From NCBI GenBank assembly GCA_022561755.1, contig JADFQN010000014.1, positions 1 to 33,927 on the forward strand: a DNA stretch of 33,927 nt. Reading direction: 5' to 3'. Below the pieces are notes generated by a model. The model was not told where the DNA came from and did not search any database. It saw only the letters and a program-made list of their open reading frames with translations. The position numbers and the translations under genes were made by a program. Position 1 is the stretch's first letter. Each line of letters opens with the position of its first letter. The DNA is from Bacteroidota bacterium (GTDB lineage Bacteria; Bacteroidota; Rhodothermia; Rhodothermales; Rubricoccaceae). Positions 1-9,302 of this stretch are shown here, one piece after another.

Positions 1-888
1 GTTGTTGCTGCACTTACCTCGTACGGGAAGCTCCTCTGGCTCCTGCCCGGTGGCGCAGTCCGTGATTCAGATCCTGCTGATTATGGCGTTGAGGAACAGA
101 CGCCGGTCGCTAGTTCTCCCGCGCTGGTGGACCTCGACCGTGACGGATTCTTGGACGCGGTTTTTATGATCGGATCTACGCTGGTCGCCTTCACGCAAAA
201 CGGCGCAATGGTTGATGGCTTCCCGATACGCGATCCTGTTTTGGGCGAAGGATATGGAGGAGCTTTGCCGCCGCGCCCGCTAGTTGCCGCTCTCACCGAC
301 AGCGGCAGTCCAAGTGTACTTGTGGCGACCAGCTCCGGTAGCCTTGCAGCCTTTGATGTGGGGCGTAGAGGAGCACTGGTGCCAGGTTTTCCCCTTCCAG
401 TTTCTCGCTCGATCTACACTACACCTAGGCTGGCGGGAAGTAGCCTCTATGCTGTTGGGGGTGGCTTCCAGGAGCCGGAGCGACTCACCGGCTGGCGTCT
501 TGACAACCTTGGCGACGTCGTCTGGGGCGGCCTATACGGGAATGTGCAAAACACCAGCTTCGTCAGCCTTGAGCCTGTTGCCGGAGGCGAAACTTCCGCC
601 TCACTCCTCGACGAAGCCGAGACGTACAACTGGCCCAACCCCATCCGCGAAGGTCGCACATTTCTGCGCTTCCGCACTGGAGAGGACGCCGAGGTATCTA
701 TTATGATTGTCGACCTCGCCGGAGCACTCGTGGACGAACTGGACGCAGGCTCCGTGCGAGGCGGTGTCCCGACCGAGCTAGAATGGCGTACCGACGCGCC
801 GAGCGGCGTTTACTTTGCCCGCGTCACGGCAACGACGGCCTCCGGCCGCGAGGAATCTCGACTCATCCGTATGGCCATCATTCGATGA
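1..888 (+). CDS. T9SS-sorted secreted protein, FG-GAP/VCBS-like, 5' partial
   Basis: The reading frame is open from the first base of the window, so only the last 295 residues are present. The visible part has Asp-rich FG-GAP/VCBS-like segments (for example DLDRDGFLDAVF), typical of calcium-binding beta-propeller repeats of exported proteins. The last ~85 residues begin with a YNWPNP motif and end in a Gly-Val-Tyr-Phe-Ala-Arg-Val strand. That is the usual layout of the type IX secretion sorting domain (Por secretion tail), which is recognised at the outer membrane and removed on export. The stop TGA overlaps the ATG of the next gene (ATGA), so the two are probably translationally coupled. The true function lies in the missing N-terminal part. 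The sorting domain is seen clearly; the FG-GAP assignment is weaker. Confidence 0.85.
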   Translation, partial: VVAALTSYGKLLWLLPGGAVRDSDPADYGVEEQTPVASSPALVDLDRDGFLDAVFMIGSTLVAFTQNGAMVDGFPIRDPVLGEGYGGALPPRPLVAALTDSGSPSVLVATSSGSLAAFDVGRRGALVPGFPLPVSRSIYTTPRLAGSSLYAVGGGFQEPERLTGWRLDNLGDVVWGGLYGNVQNTSFVSLEPVAGGETSASLLDEAETYNWPNPIREGRTFLRFRTGEDAEVSIMIVDLAGALVDELDAGSVRGGVPTELEWRTDAPSGVYFARVTATTASGREESRLIRMAIIR

Positions 889-3800
889 AAAAGGCAAAAG
901 GGAAAAGGGCTATGAAGTGTAAAGGTAAAAGGGTGAAGGGTAAAGGAAGGGCTCTAGCATCAGGTCGAGCGTGCCTCAATCTGCAGGCTGCTTTTACCCT
1001 TTACCCTTTACCCTTTATCCTTTGCTTACCCTTTACCCTTCTTGCAACACCCGCGGCGGCGCAAGCCTGGCCATCCCAGATGGACTTCGTCCGGCCGGGG
1101 CTCGATTGGTACACCATCGAGACGGAGCACTTCAACGTTCACTTCCACGCCGATTCGTCGGGGGAAGGCGCGAGCCGCAGCGCTCAGGTGGTGGCGCGGA
1201 TTGCCGAGGAGGTCTACGAGCCCATCACGTCGCTCTACGAGTACGAGCCCGACGGCCGCGTTGCCATCATCATGAAGGATTACGAGGACTACTCGAACGG
1301 CGCGGCGTACTTCTTCGATAACAAAATCGAAATCTGGGCGCCCGCCCTCGAATCGACGCTGCGCGGCGCGAACGGCTGGTTGCGGAACGTGATTGCGCAC
1401 GAGTTCACGCACATCGTGCAGGTGCAGAAAACGATGATGGGCAGCCGCCGCATGCCGTTCTACTACTTCCAGTACCTCGACTACGAGGAGGTGCGCCGCC
1501 CCGACGTTCTTTATGGCTACCCCAGGGCCATCCTCTCGTACCCCGTGCCAGTGCTGAACAACCCGGCGTGGCTGGCCGAGGGCACGGCGCAGTACCAGCG
1601 GGAAGGCCTCGGATACGATAGCTGGGACACGCACCGCGACATGATCCTCCGCACCCAACTGTTGGCGGGCGAGGGCTTCTCGCTCGACCAGATGGGCACG
1701 TTCGCGTCGAAGACCTCCATCCAGCGCGAGCAGGTGTACAACCACGGGTTCGCGTTCACCCACTTCCTCGCCAACACGTACGGCGAGGATGTCTTGCGCG
1801 AGGTCTCTGAGCAACTGGCGCGCCTCAGCAACTGGAACGTGGAGCGCGCGCTCTCGGACGCCCTGAACGAACCCGCCGACGAGGTCTTCGGCCGCTGGCA
1901 AAACGACCTCACGGTGGAGTACGAAGCACGCACGACCGGCATCCGCGCAAACCTAGTTGAGGGTGAGTTGGTGGAGGAGGAAGGCTTCACGAACCTGTAT
2001 CCCGCGTATTCGCCGGACGGCACGCGTCTCGCCTACCTTTCAAATAAGGGGCGGGATTACAACATTCTCTCACTCTACGTTCGCGATCTGGTTAGTGGGG
2101 AGGAAAGCGCCTTCCGCATCGACGGGCTGGAAACGGAGTACGGAGGCTACACATGCGCTCTCGGCAAACCGCTCATCGGCGGGGTGAGCGGGCGGTTTGC
2201 CTGGATGCCTGATGGCCGCTCCATCATCTACGCAAAGATCTCCGGTAACAACCGGGGGCGTCGTTTCTCCGACCTCTACCGTCTTGATATAGAGGAAGAG
2301 GAGTCCGAACGCCTTACGCACGACCGCCGAGCCGCCGAGCCGGCCGTAAGCCCGGACGGCTCGCAACTCGTGTTTGTTAAGCAAGGCGACGGCTCGACGA
2401 ATCTCTACCTGATGGACCTCACGGCGCATGATCCGGAGGCCACGATCCAATCCCTCACCACCTACGCCGACGGCACCCAAGTGAGCGACCCGGCCTGGCA
2501 TCCTGATGGCGGGTGGATCTACTTCGGCAGGAGCCGCGAACGGGAGCGGGGCCTCTACCGCGTCCGGCCTGGAGGAGGAGTGGCCGAAACGGTTCTCGAC
2601 GATCCGGGCGTAGACGAACGCAGTCCAGTATTCATGTCGGACGGTACACTCGTTTTCGCGTCGGACGTATCGGGGATCTACAACCTGTACAGTAGAGCGG
2701 AGGAAGGCGAGCTGGAAGCCCTCACCAATGTCCTCGGCGGCGCTTTCATGCCCACGGTCAGCACATCCGGCGACGTGACCTACGCCCGTTTCCAGCACGA
2801 CGGCTACAAAATTGCGACGCTGATCTCACCGGCCGCCGCCGATGTGATGCCGTACACACCGCCTCCCATCACTCTGAAACCGGAAGGATCGGCGGCGCAG
2901 TTTGCCGCGCTCAACGATTCCGACGACACGGATCTAAGCCCGCTAGGCACAGACATGATGAGGCGGGTGCGAGAAGAGCGCCGGGTACCACTGACGGCAG
3001 GAGATGGCGGCGAGGAACTCGGAACGCTCAAGAGGTATGGCAATTCGTTCACGTCGTTCTCCGTCTTCCCGGTGGTGCGCGTGGATCGCTACTCGTCGCC
3101 GCGCCGCAACGCCGTGGATGCCGAACAGGGGCGGCTTGGGCGCGAACTGGCGAACACGAAGGTTGGTTTCTACGCAACGTCCCGTGAGATTCTGGACGGC
3201 CTTTCATTCCTCACGGGCATACTGGTTGCCCCGGCTTCCCGGTCAGCCGAGGACGTGGCCGACTTCTTCGATCCCTCGCGGCTGAATGCGCTGGACCGCG
3301 ACCTCTTCCTCCAGATCGACTATCGCAAAGGGCTGCCGATGTTTCCGCGAAGCTGGTCGCCACAGATATCACTGGAGTTGTACAACCTGACGCGCGGCGT
3401 GGAGGACGGCCTTTCGTTCGAGGAAAGCCCCTGCACCGCCTGCCTGCCCGATACCACGTACACCGATCTCTCGTACTCGCTATTCGAGGTGGATATCTTC
3501 GCGAGGAGCAAGGTGAACCGGAACCTGGCGCTGGAGCTGGGCTACCGCTACAGCCCGTACAGCGTGACGACCGAGACCTTCTTCTCGCCCGAGTTCGGCG
3601 CTTCCATCCCCGCCTCGTCGGACACGTACTTCCTCGGGAGGGCCGTTATGGCGAACGCATACATCGAGTTCCTCCGCCGGAGCCGATCGTCGGATGTGAT
3701 TCCGGAGGGCCTCCGGCTGGCCCTCGGCTACGAGTACGAGCCCAGCGAGCTGCTCGACCGGTTCGATGTGGAGGACGGCCGCCTGGTTCCTGTCTACGAG

Positions 3801-4361
3801 CAGTTTAACTTCCACCGGTTCTCTCTCGATGCCCGTTACAGCCGGCTGTTGCCGGGTCGTTTTTTGGGAGGAGCGCACGGACTGTCTTTCCGCGTGAAGG
3901 GCTCCACCATCATCGGCGACGAAGTCGATTCGTTCTTCAACGACTACGTGGGCGGGCTCATCGGCGCGCGGGGCTACCCGTTCTACGCGCTGGGCGGCAA
4001 TGAGACGCTCTGGCTGCAAGCCGCCTACACCTTCGCGCTCCTTCCGAACCTGAACCGGCAAGTCGGCTTCCTGTACTTCGACAAACTCTACGCGCGGGTT
4101 TATGCCGACGCGGCCTCGGCGTGGACAGGCTCGGTGTCGGACATCGGTTCCTTCCGAAAAGACATCGGCGCAGAGCTGCGGCTGGGCTTGTCGTCGTTCT
4201 ACCTCTTCCCGACGGCGTTCTTCGCCTCGGCCACGTATGCCCTCGACTCGTTCGACCTCACACTCGACGACGGCTTCCTCACTCCCGAAGGCCAAAACTT
4301 CGTGACGTACGGCGACGAGTTTCAGTTTCACTTCGGCGCTCTCTTTGAATTCGATCTTTAG
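885..4361 (+). CDS. exported HExxH metalloprotease / TolB-like propeller / beta-barrel protein
   Basis: This 1158-residue protein has a Sec signal peptide (basic residues 1-22, hydrophobic core about 37-53, PAAAQ cleavage site near 60). Next comes a gluzincin-like peptidase domain resembling the peptidase MA-like family: HEFTH at 172-176, with a likely third zinc ligand at E232 in a WLAEGTAQY motif. From about 370 to 690 there are PD40/TolB propeller blades (YSPDGTRLAYLSN, VSPDGSQLVFV, WHPDGGWIYFGR). The remainder, about 710-1158, is rich in alternating strands and has an Omp85/BamA-like end (VGGLIGARGYPFY). Such proteins occur in Bacteroidota next to T9SS substrates and probably sit in the outer membrane; the substrate is unknown. 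Start 885 is chosen because it gives an ATGA overlap with the upstream stop and a good signal peptide; the longer frame to 783 would lie inside the upstream gene. Confidence 0.88.
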   Translation: MKKAKGKRAMKCKGKRVKGKGRALASGRACLNLQAAFTLYPLPFILCLPFTLLATPAAAQAWPSQMDFVRPGLDWYTIETEHFNVHFHADSSGEGASRSAQVVARIAEEVYEPITSLYEYEPDGRVAIIMKDYEDYSNGAAYFFDNKIEIWAPALESTLRGANGWLRNVIAHEFTHIVQVQKTMMGSRRMPFYYFQYLDYEEVRRPDVLYGYPRAILSYPVPVLNNPAWLAEGTAQYQREGLGYDSWDTHRDMILRTQLLAGEGFSLDQMGTFASKTSIQREQVYNHGFAFTHFLANTYGEDVLREVSEQLARLSNWNVERALSDALNEPADEVFGRWQNDLTVEYEARTTGIRANLVEGELVEEEGFTNLYPAYSPDGTRLAYLSNKGRDYNILSLYVRDLVSGEESAFRIDGLETEYGGYTCALGKPLIGGVSGRFAWMPDGRSIIYAKISGNNRGRRFSDLYRLDIEEEESERLTHDRRAAEPAVSPDGSQLVFVKQGDGSTNLYLMDLTAHDPEATIQSLTTYADGTQVSDPAWHPDGGWIYFGRSRERERGLYRVRPGGGVAETVLDDPGVDERSPVFMSDGTLVFASDVSGIYNLYSRAEEGELEALTNVLGGAFMPTVSTSGDVTYARFQHDGYKIATLISPAAADVMPYTPPPITLKPEGSAAQFAALNDSDDTDLSPLGTDMMRRVREERRVPLTAGDGGEELGTLKRYGNSFTSFSVFPVVRVDRYSSPRRNAVDAEQGRLGRELANTKVGFYATSREILDGLSFLTGILVAPASRSAEDVADFFDPSRLNALDRDLFLQIDYRKGLPMFPRSWSPQISLELYNLTRGVEDGLSFEESPCTACLPDTTYTDLSYSLFEVDIFARSKVNRNLALELGYRYSPYSVTTETFFSPEFGASIPASSDTYFLGRAVMANAYIEFLRRSRSSDVIPEGLRLALGYEYEPSELLDRFDVEDGRLVPVYEQFNFHRFSLDARYSRLLPGRFLGGAHGLSFRVKGSTIIGDEVDSFFNDYVGGLIGARGYPFYALGGNETLWLQAAYTFALLPNLNRQVGFLYFDKLYARVYADAASAWTGSVSDIGSFRKDIGAELRLGLSSFYLFPTAFFASATYALDSFDLTLDDGFLTPEGQNFVTYGDEFQFHFGALFEFDL
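888..1042. repeat. type B word hairpin, AAAGGGTAAA/TTTACCCTTT word
   Basis: A purine arm (about 888-949) of degenerate AAAAGGG/GTAAAGG words faces a pyrimidine arm (about 991-1042) of tandem TTTACCC words, with a loop of about 40 bp. The arms are complementary over most of their length. The element lies inside the start of the following gene and is translated as its signal peptide. Confidence 0.8.
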
Positions 4362-4368
4362 TTCGGGC

Positions 4369-4523
4369 GTGTTAACAGTCAATCGCGTCGGGCGATTTCG
4401 GGTCGTTCTGGACCGTTTCGTCGTTGCGCTCCTCGTCCGATGCCTCTGCATCGCACTCGTCACGCGCCTAGAATCGGCCTCTGACCGACCTCGAACTCAC
4501 CTCAACTCGCTAACTGTTAACAC
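4369..4523. repeat. inverted repeat GTGTTAACAGT (type B-like)
   Basis: An exact 11-bp inverted pair, GTGTTAACAGT at 4369-4379 and its complement at 4513-4523, brackets 133 bp of non-coding sequence between two genes. The arrangement of word, non-repetitive loop and complementary word resembles the other word hairpins here, with a single word copy per arm. Confidence 0.55.
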
Positions 4524-4538
4524 ACCCTGGTCTCAGAG

Positions 4539-5717
4539 ATGCATGGTATGAGAACGCTTCTGGTTTTGTTGATGGCCGCGATGCCCCCCGCCTTCGCGGG
4601 GACGGGCGCCACGTCGGCTTTTGCGGCTACGCTGGAGAAGGACAAAGGGAAATCAGCGCCACAACTGGTTGAGGAGCCTACGCCGCCGTCACCGAAGCCA
4701 GGCGTGGCAGAGCCAGAGGAGATCCTGCCCCGTTGCGTGCTCGCTGCCCGAAACGTGTTGGCTGCAGAAGAAAACGCGGATGCAGACACAGGCCGGTCCG
4801 CGCGGACGAGAGATAAAACCGGGCCCATTCTGACGGGCGACCTCCACACGGACCTGCTATCGCCCAGCTTGGTTTCCGGTGAGAATAGCGGTGGCGTATT
4901 CGGAAGCGGTGGGCGCAGGAATCCCGCCCTTGCCTTCGGGATGTCCGCCGTAGTTCCGGGCCTCGGCCAGGCGTACAACAAAAGCTGGATCCGCGCGGCG
5001 GTAGCGGGCGCGCTCGAGATCGGGCTGTGGACGGGTTACTTCACGTGGCGGGGACAGGGCCTCGACGGACGAGACGCCTACCAGGCATTCGCTCACCGAG
5101 ACTGGAGCCCTTATCGGTACGGCGCGTGGCTCAATGAGTACCCAGGCTACGGCGGCTCGGATCTCGACATCGTCAGTATTGAAGACGTGGACTTTATGAA
5201 CCCCGGTGGCTGGACGGCCGACCAGGAGCAGCGCGTGGCTGCGTTTTTCGAGGATCTCCGTACCGCCGAACGCGCCTCCCGCTACAACAACGCAGACGGC
5301 ACGGGCACGGGGGCTACGTTTTCGCACGTCCTCCCCAACCACGGCGACCAGCAGTACTTCGAACTCATCGGGAAGTACTTCCAGTTTGGGGCGGGCTGGA
5401 GCGACTGGTGCGCCGGCCGCGACCCGAACGACGCCAGTTGCTTCTCGATTGAAGGGTTCGAGCAGCGGGATGCGTTCGCCCAGAAGACCTCGCTTTTTTT
5501 CGACTATGCCGAGGACCACGCGGATGCGAACACGCTGCTTCGTCGAGCCTCGCGGACCACGAGCATCATTGTGGCCAACCATGCGCTGGCAGCGTTGGAT
5601 GCCTTACTTACCTCCCGCTTCCACAACCGGGGACTGGAGATCAACTCGAGTGTCTCGCTGCGCCAGGGGCCCGACGGCGTCGTCTCGCCGGTGGCGAACG
5701 TTCGATTCACGTTCTAG
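4539..5717 (+). CDS. DUF5683-domain exported protein
   Basis: The 392-residue product begins with a signal peptide (hydrophobic LLVLLMAAMPPAFA) followed by a low-complexity Pro/Glu/Lys region to about residue 110. The segment starting FGMSAVVPGLGQAYNKSWIRAA carries the GLGQ-YNK-W signature of DUF5683, a membrane-associated domain common in Bacteroidota whose function is unknown. A second in-frame ATG at 4548 is an equally good start. The C-terminal part has aromatic and Asp-rich stretches and ends in an F-T-F strand, consistent with an envelope location. No clear Shine-Dalgarno is visible. The short downstream gap holds a type B repeat. Confidence 0.75.
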   Translation: MHGMRTLLVLLMAAMPPAFAGTGATSAFAATLEKDKGKSAPQLVEEPTPPSPKPGVAEPEEILPRCVLAARNVLAAEENADADTGRSARTRDKTGPILTGDLHTDLLSPSLVSGENSGGVFGSGGRRNPALAFGMSAVVPGLGQAYNKSWIRAAVAGALEIGLWTGYFTWRGQGLDGRDAYQAFAHRDWSPYRYGAWLNEYPGYGGSDLDIVSIEDVDFMNPGGWTADQEQRVAAFFEDLRTAERASRYNNADGTGTGATFSHVLPNHGDQQYFELIGKYFQFGAGWSDWCAGRDPNDASCFSIEGFEQRDAFAQKTSLFFDYAEDHADANTLLRRASRTTSIIVANHALAALDALLTSRFHNRGLEINSSVSLRQGPDGVVSPVANVRFTF

Positions 5718-5727
5718 ATAGATAGAC

Positions 5728-5832
5728 CGTATTACGCAATGCGTATTGCGTAAGAGCAGCCAGTACCACGCAATACGGAATACGTACTACGCAATTCGAA
5801 CCACGCAGCACGGCACACGCAATACGCGACAC
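5728..5832. repeat. type B word repeat, TACGCAATACG word
   Basis: Degenerate copies of TACGCAATACG are strung over about 105 bp. They begin with an imperfect palindrome at 5732-5753 whose 9-bp arms are TTACGCAAT and ATTGCGTAA. The element fills the space upstream of the symporter start. The same word recurs near 12450-12473. Confidence 0.75.
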
Positions 5833-5871
5833 CCTTCCGTAGCTTCACCAAGCCACACTCCGCACCCATCC

Positions 5872-7206
5872 ATGCCCTGGTACCGAAAACTCCACTGGCA
5901 AATCATCCTCGGGCTCACGTTCGGCATCGCTTACGGCATCCTGGCCGCGAGCAACGGCTGGGGCGGGTTCGTCGACGACTGGATAGCGCCGTTCGGAACC
6001 ATCTTCATCAACGGCCTGCGCCTGATTGCGGTGCCGCTGGTGCTGGCCTCGCTGGTGATGGGCGTGGCGAGCCTCAGCGACCTCCGCAAGCTCTCGCGGA
6101 TCGGTGGAAAGACCATCGGCATCTACCTGGTTACGACGGCGGTGGCGATCACCATCGGGCTCGTCATCGTGAATGTGATGCAGCCGGGCGAGTTCATCCC
6201 GCCCGAACTCCGCGACCAACTCATGTCCACGTACGCCGACGACGCCGCCGGGCGCGAAGTAGCCGCGGGCGCCGCCTCCGACCGTGGGCCGCTCCAGTTT
6301 ATGGTGGATATGGTGCCCTCCAATTTCTTCGCCGCGGCCTCCAACAACCGGAACATGCTCCAGGTGGTGATGGTGGCTCTGTTTTTGGGTATTGGGCTCA
6401 TCCAGTTGACGAAGGAAAAAGCACAACCGCTGCTGGATTTTTTCGGGAGCCTCAACGACGTCATCATTCGCCTGGTGGATGTCATTATGATGCTGGCGCC
6501 GGTAGGCGTGTTCGCGCTGATAGCCGCGACGATTACCTCGGTGACTGGAGACGACCCGAGCCAGGTCATTGGCCTGTTGAGCGGGCTTGGGGTGTATTGC
6601 ATTGCCGTTCTGCTTGGGCTCACCATTCAAACGGTGTTGGTCTATCCCACCATCCTGAAGCTCTTCAGCCCAATGGGCCTCAAGACCTTCTTCTCGGGCA
6701 TCGGGCCTGCGCAACTTGTGGCGTTCTCCACGTCCTCGAGCGGCGCCACGCTGCCGGTAACCATGGAGCGTTGCGAGGAGAAGCTTGGCGTTAGTGAGGA
6801 GGTATCCTCGTTCGTGCTGCCTCTCGGAGCTACCATCAACATGGACGGCACGGCCATGTACCAGGCCATCGCGGCGGTGTTTATCGCGCAGGCGCTCGAT
6901 CTTGGCCTCGGCTTCGGCGCCCAACTCACGATCATTCTCACGGCGTTGCTGGCGTCCATCGGCACGGCCGCTGTGCCGGGTGCGGGCATCATCATGCTGG
7001 TCATTATCCTGGAGGCCATCGGCGTGCCCACAGCCGGTATCGCCCTTATTCTTGGTGTTGACCGCATCCTGGACATGTGCCGCACGGTCACCAACGTCAC
7101 CGGAGACGCTACCGTGGCCACGGTCATCGCGGCCTCGGAGGGCCAACTCAGCATACCGAACCTCAGCGAAGCCGGCGATCACATTCGCATGACTGCACCC
7201 AGCTAA
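5872..7206 (+). CDS. dicarboxylate/amino acid:cation symporter (DAACS/SDF family)
   Basis: This 444-residue inner-membrane transporter belongs to the glutamate/aspartate/C4-dicarboxylate:Na+ or H+ symporter family (GltP/GltPh type). The serine-rich hairpin-1 tip (TSSSGATLP) is at 287-295, the NMDGT cation motif of TM7 at 323-327 and the hairpin-2 tip (IGTAAVPGAG) near 364-373. The TM8 substrate signature has D401, R404, N408 and D412. R404 in the position of the GltPh substrate arginine suggests an acidic amino acid or dicarboxylate substrate, but the exact substrate and ion cannot be told. An upstream in-frame extension to 5746 is translated from the repeat element and is not used; the ATG before PWYRKLHWQ matches the family's usual N-terminus. 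Confidence 0.93.
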   Translation: MPWYRKLHWQIILGLTFGIAYGILAASNGWGGFVDDWIAPFGTIFINGLRLIAVPLVLASLVMGVASLSDLRKLSRIGGKTIGIYLVTTAVAITIGLVIVNVMQPGEFIPPELRDQLMSTYADDAAGREVAAGAASDRGPLQFMVDMVPSNFFAAASNNRNMLQVVMVALFLGIGLIQLTKEKAQPLLDFFGSLNDVIIRLVDVIMMLAPVGVFALIAATITSVTGDDPSQVIGLLSGLGVYCIAVLLGLTIQTVLVYPTILKLFSPMGLKTFFSGIGPAQLVAFSTSSSGATLPVTMERCEEKLGVSEEVSSFVLPLGATINMDGTAMYQAIAAVFIAQALDLGLGFGAQLTIILTALLASIGTAAVPGAGIIMLVIILEAIGVPTAGIALILGVDRILDMCRTVTNVTGDATVATVIAASEGQLSIPNLSEAGDHIRMTAPS

Positions 7207-7347
7207 TCCGACATCCCTCGATCCCGCCGAATGGCGGGGCGGAGATAGGGGGTGAGGCAGCTTGATGCATCTGACCACTCCGACATTCCGCCTCTCACTT
7301 CTCGCCGTATCCAGCCAGTCCACCCCCTGTTTCTTCGCTTCAGAAAC
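7207..7347. other. intergenic stretch with a GC hairpin after the symporter gene
   Basis: No gene is seen. CCCGCC-GAAT-GGCGGG at 7223-7238 can form a 6-bp stem just past the symporter stop. It has no T-tract, so it is a weak terminator candidate or part of a type A repeat (GGGGGTGAGG follows it). Confidence 0.35.
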
Positions 7348-7507
7348 TGTCCCCCTTGCCAAGGGGGACAAATCGAGGGAGCCTGCGACCGCGATTAGGG
7401 GGTGAACGGCTACGATAGCAAGTTGCTGCCGTACGAGTATGCAACTTCTAGCCAAGCTGACATCCCCCGCCCTCACTACGTTCGGGCATCCCCTTCGAAG
7501 GGGGACT
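7348..7507. repeat. type A composite GC hairpin element
   Basis: The element starts with a palindrome at 7348-7370 (10-bp arms TGTCCCCCTT/AAGGGGGACA). It continues through GGGGGTG, a ~70-bp middle and a CCGCCCTCACTACGTTCGGG-like block, and ends with the palindrome CCCCTTCGAAGGGG at 7490-7503. The same order of parts is seen in the elements flanking enolase. Confidence 0.7.
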
Positions 7508-7529
7508 TAAAAAATTTCTCTCATTCAAG

Positions 7530-7558
7530 ATCACGTAATCACGTGCTCACGTAATCAC
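7530..7558. repeat. type B word repeat, CACGTAATCACG word
   Basis: TCACGTAATCACG is followed by GCTCACGTAATCAC, giving two near-tandem copies shortly before the start of the TPR gene. The same word occurs at 12493-12520, again directly before a start codon. Confidence 0.7.
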
Positions 7559-7626
7559 CCTCACCACATGACCTTTCCGTGGATCCGCACTCATCCGTTA
7601 ATCACTGTATGTCTGGAACTCTGAGA

Positions 7627-9195
7627 ATGAGAAACAGCCTCTTCCTTTTTGTTATGACGTGTGCGGTGGCGTCGCCCGTGTGGGCGCAGACGCATGTTGA
7701 GCACGACACGGCCTGGGTGGCGTCGTTCGCCGAGGAGTTGGCCGAGCCCGCGTACGGAGCCATGCTGCTCACGTCGGAGGACGGACGGACCTTGATGGAC
7801 GAAGGCCGGGCGCTGATGCTTGCCTTCCGGCTCGACGAAGCCGAGGCTGCCTTCCGCAGCCTCGACGCGCTGGAGCCCGAGAGCCCGGCCGCCGCCTACC
7901 ATCTCACGACCATTGCTCTCTGGCACGCCTTGATGACGGAGCGCGAGCCGTGGTACGGCCGCTTCTTCTCCCGCGCCGACTCCCTCGACGACCGCCTCGA
8001 CGACCTCCCGGATTCGGCCTGGAAGAAGCACTTTGAAGCCGAGTTGTCGATGCAACGCGCCGTAGTCTATGCCAAGCAGGAGCGCTTTATGAAGGCTGGG
8101 CTGGCTATGCGAGGAGCGTACAACCGCTACGAAGACAACGTCCGCGACTACCCCGACTTCTGGGAATCGTACAAAGGGATGGGGCTCTGCCACGTTGCCG
8201 TTGGAACCGTTCCCAGGGCGTACAGGTGGATCATGAGCATCCTCGGGTTCAGCGGAACGGTGCAGCAGGGGATGGAGGAGATTGAACTTGCCCTCACGAA
8301 CAGTACGTACAACCGCGAGGAGTCCGCGCTGCTGCTGGCCATTGTGGATGCCATCATGAACGAGCGGCGCGACGGGGCGCTCAGGCACGTGGCGGCGTTC
8401 TACGAAGCGTACCCGGAAAGCCCGATGCCCGCCTACGTGTACGGCTTCCTCCTGATGAACGCGCGGCGCGCCGTTGATGCGGAAGCCGTGATTCGCGAAG
8501 GGCTTCACCGTCAGGAGCCGGAAGCGGTAGCAGACATTCCCTACTTTGACTATTACCTGGCCGACGCACTTTTCAAACAAAACCGGTTCGAGGAGGCCGC
8601 GCCGATATTCGAGCGGTACGTGCGAAGCTACCGTGGGCAAGCCCTCGTTGCGCAGGGAACTCTGAAAGCAGGTCTTTCGCGCGAGATGCTCGGCGACCGC
8701 GACCGCGCCCTCGATCACTACGAGCGGATTCGATCCGACAGAGACGTGGACGCCGACAAGTCGGCGATACGATGGGCGGAGCAACTGATGGACCACCCGA
8801 TGTCCGATGACGAGCGGACGCTGCTTCTCGGCCAGAATCTGTACGACGGAGGCAGCTACGAAGAGGCCATCGCCATCCTGCAACCCGTGCTCACCGACCA
8901 TGCCGCTGCAGAAAAACACCGCGCCGAAGCAGCGTATCGATCCGCCCGCGCTTTTCAGTCACTTCGGAACTGGGACGAAGCGCTCCGCCATTACACGTTC
9001 GCCCTCGATAACCCCGGCGATGTTCTGGCGAAGTGGGGGCCGTGGAGCCAGTACCACATCGGCGAGGTGTACGAGGAGCAGGGCAACCGCGACGAGGCCC
9101 GCCGCGCCTACCGCGCCGCGATCGCCTACGAAGAAGACTTCGACTACCACAAGGCGCTGGAACAACGGGCCAGGACGGCGCTGGGGCGGCTGTAA
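7627..9195 (+). CDS. periplasmic TPR-repeat protein
   Basis: The product (522 residues from this start) has a signal peptide (RNSLFLFV, ending PVWAQ) and then alpha-helical repeats with TPR character. Examples are FRLDEAEAAFRSLDALEPESPAAAYHL, GSYEEAIAILQPV and NWDEALRHYTFALDNPG near the C-terminus, plus a final EVYEEQGNRDEARRAYRAAIAYE unit. TPR proteins of this kind are protein-binding scaffolds; no enzymatic motif is visible. ATG 7609 and GTG 7579 are in-frame alternatives, but 7627 places the charged n-region directly before the hydrophobic core. The gene is followed within about 110 bp by two secreted metalloprotease-like genes on the same strand, though no functional link is evident. Confidence 0.85.
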   Translation: MRNSLFLFVMTCAVASPVWAQTHVEHDTAWVASFAEELAEPAYGAMLLTSEDGRTLMDEGRALMLAFRLDEAEAAFRSLDALEPESPAAAYHLTTIALWHALMTEREPWYGRFFSRADSLDDRLDDLPDSAWKKHFEAELSMQRAVVYAKQERFMKAGLAMRGAYNRYEDNVRDYPDFWESYKGMGLCHVAVGTVPRAYRWIMSILGFSGTVQQGMEEIELALTNSTYNREESALLLAIVDAIMNERRDGALRHVAAFYEAYPESPMPAYVYGFLLMNARRAVDAEAVIREGLHRQEPEAVADIPYFDYYLADALFKQNRFEEAAPIFERYVRSYRGQALVAQGTLKAGLSREMLGDRDRALDHYERIRSDRDVDADKSAIRWAEQLMDHPMSDDERTLLLGQNLYDGGSYEEAIAILQPVLTDHAAAEKHRAEAAYRSARAFQSLRNWDEALRHYTFALDNPGDVLAKWGPWSQYHIGEVYEEQGNRDEARRAYRAAIAYEEDFDYHKALEQRARTALGRL

Positions 9196-9302
9196 AGCCC
9201 TATTGGACGCCATGTGCTTGGCCGATTACCCGGCGTTGTCTATGTTGTGATTTCAGCCCTGGCCCCACCAGCCCTTTCCTGGATAATTCTATCCCCGGTC
9301 CC

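Noticed and set aside
1026-1901. 291-codon minus-strand frame inside the metalloprotease gene
   Set aside because: It is antisense to the HExxH domain; the composition is that of a mirror frame.
5746-5871. N-terminal extension of the symporter
   Set aside because: It is translated from the TACGCAATACG repeat and gives a polar leader absent from the family.
5845-7476. 543-codon minus-strand frame opposite the symporter
   Set aside because: It is His/Arg-rich, matches no family, and mirrors a certain DAACS transporter gene; a GC-driven shadow frame.
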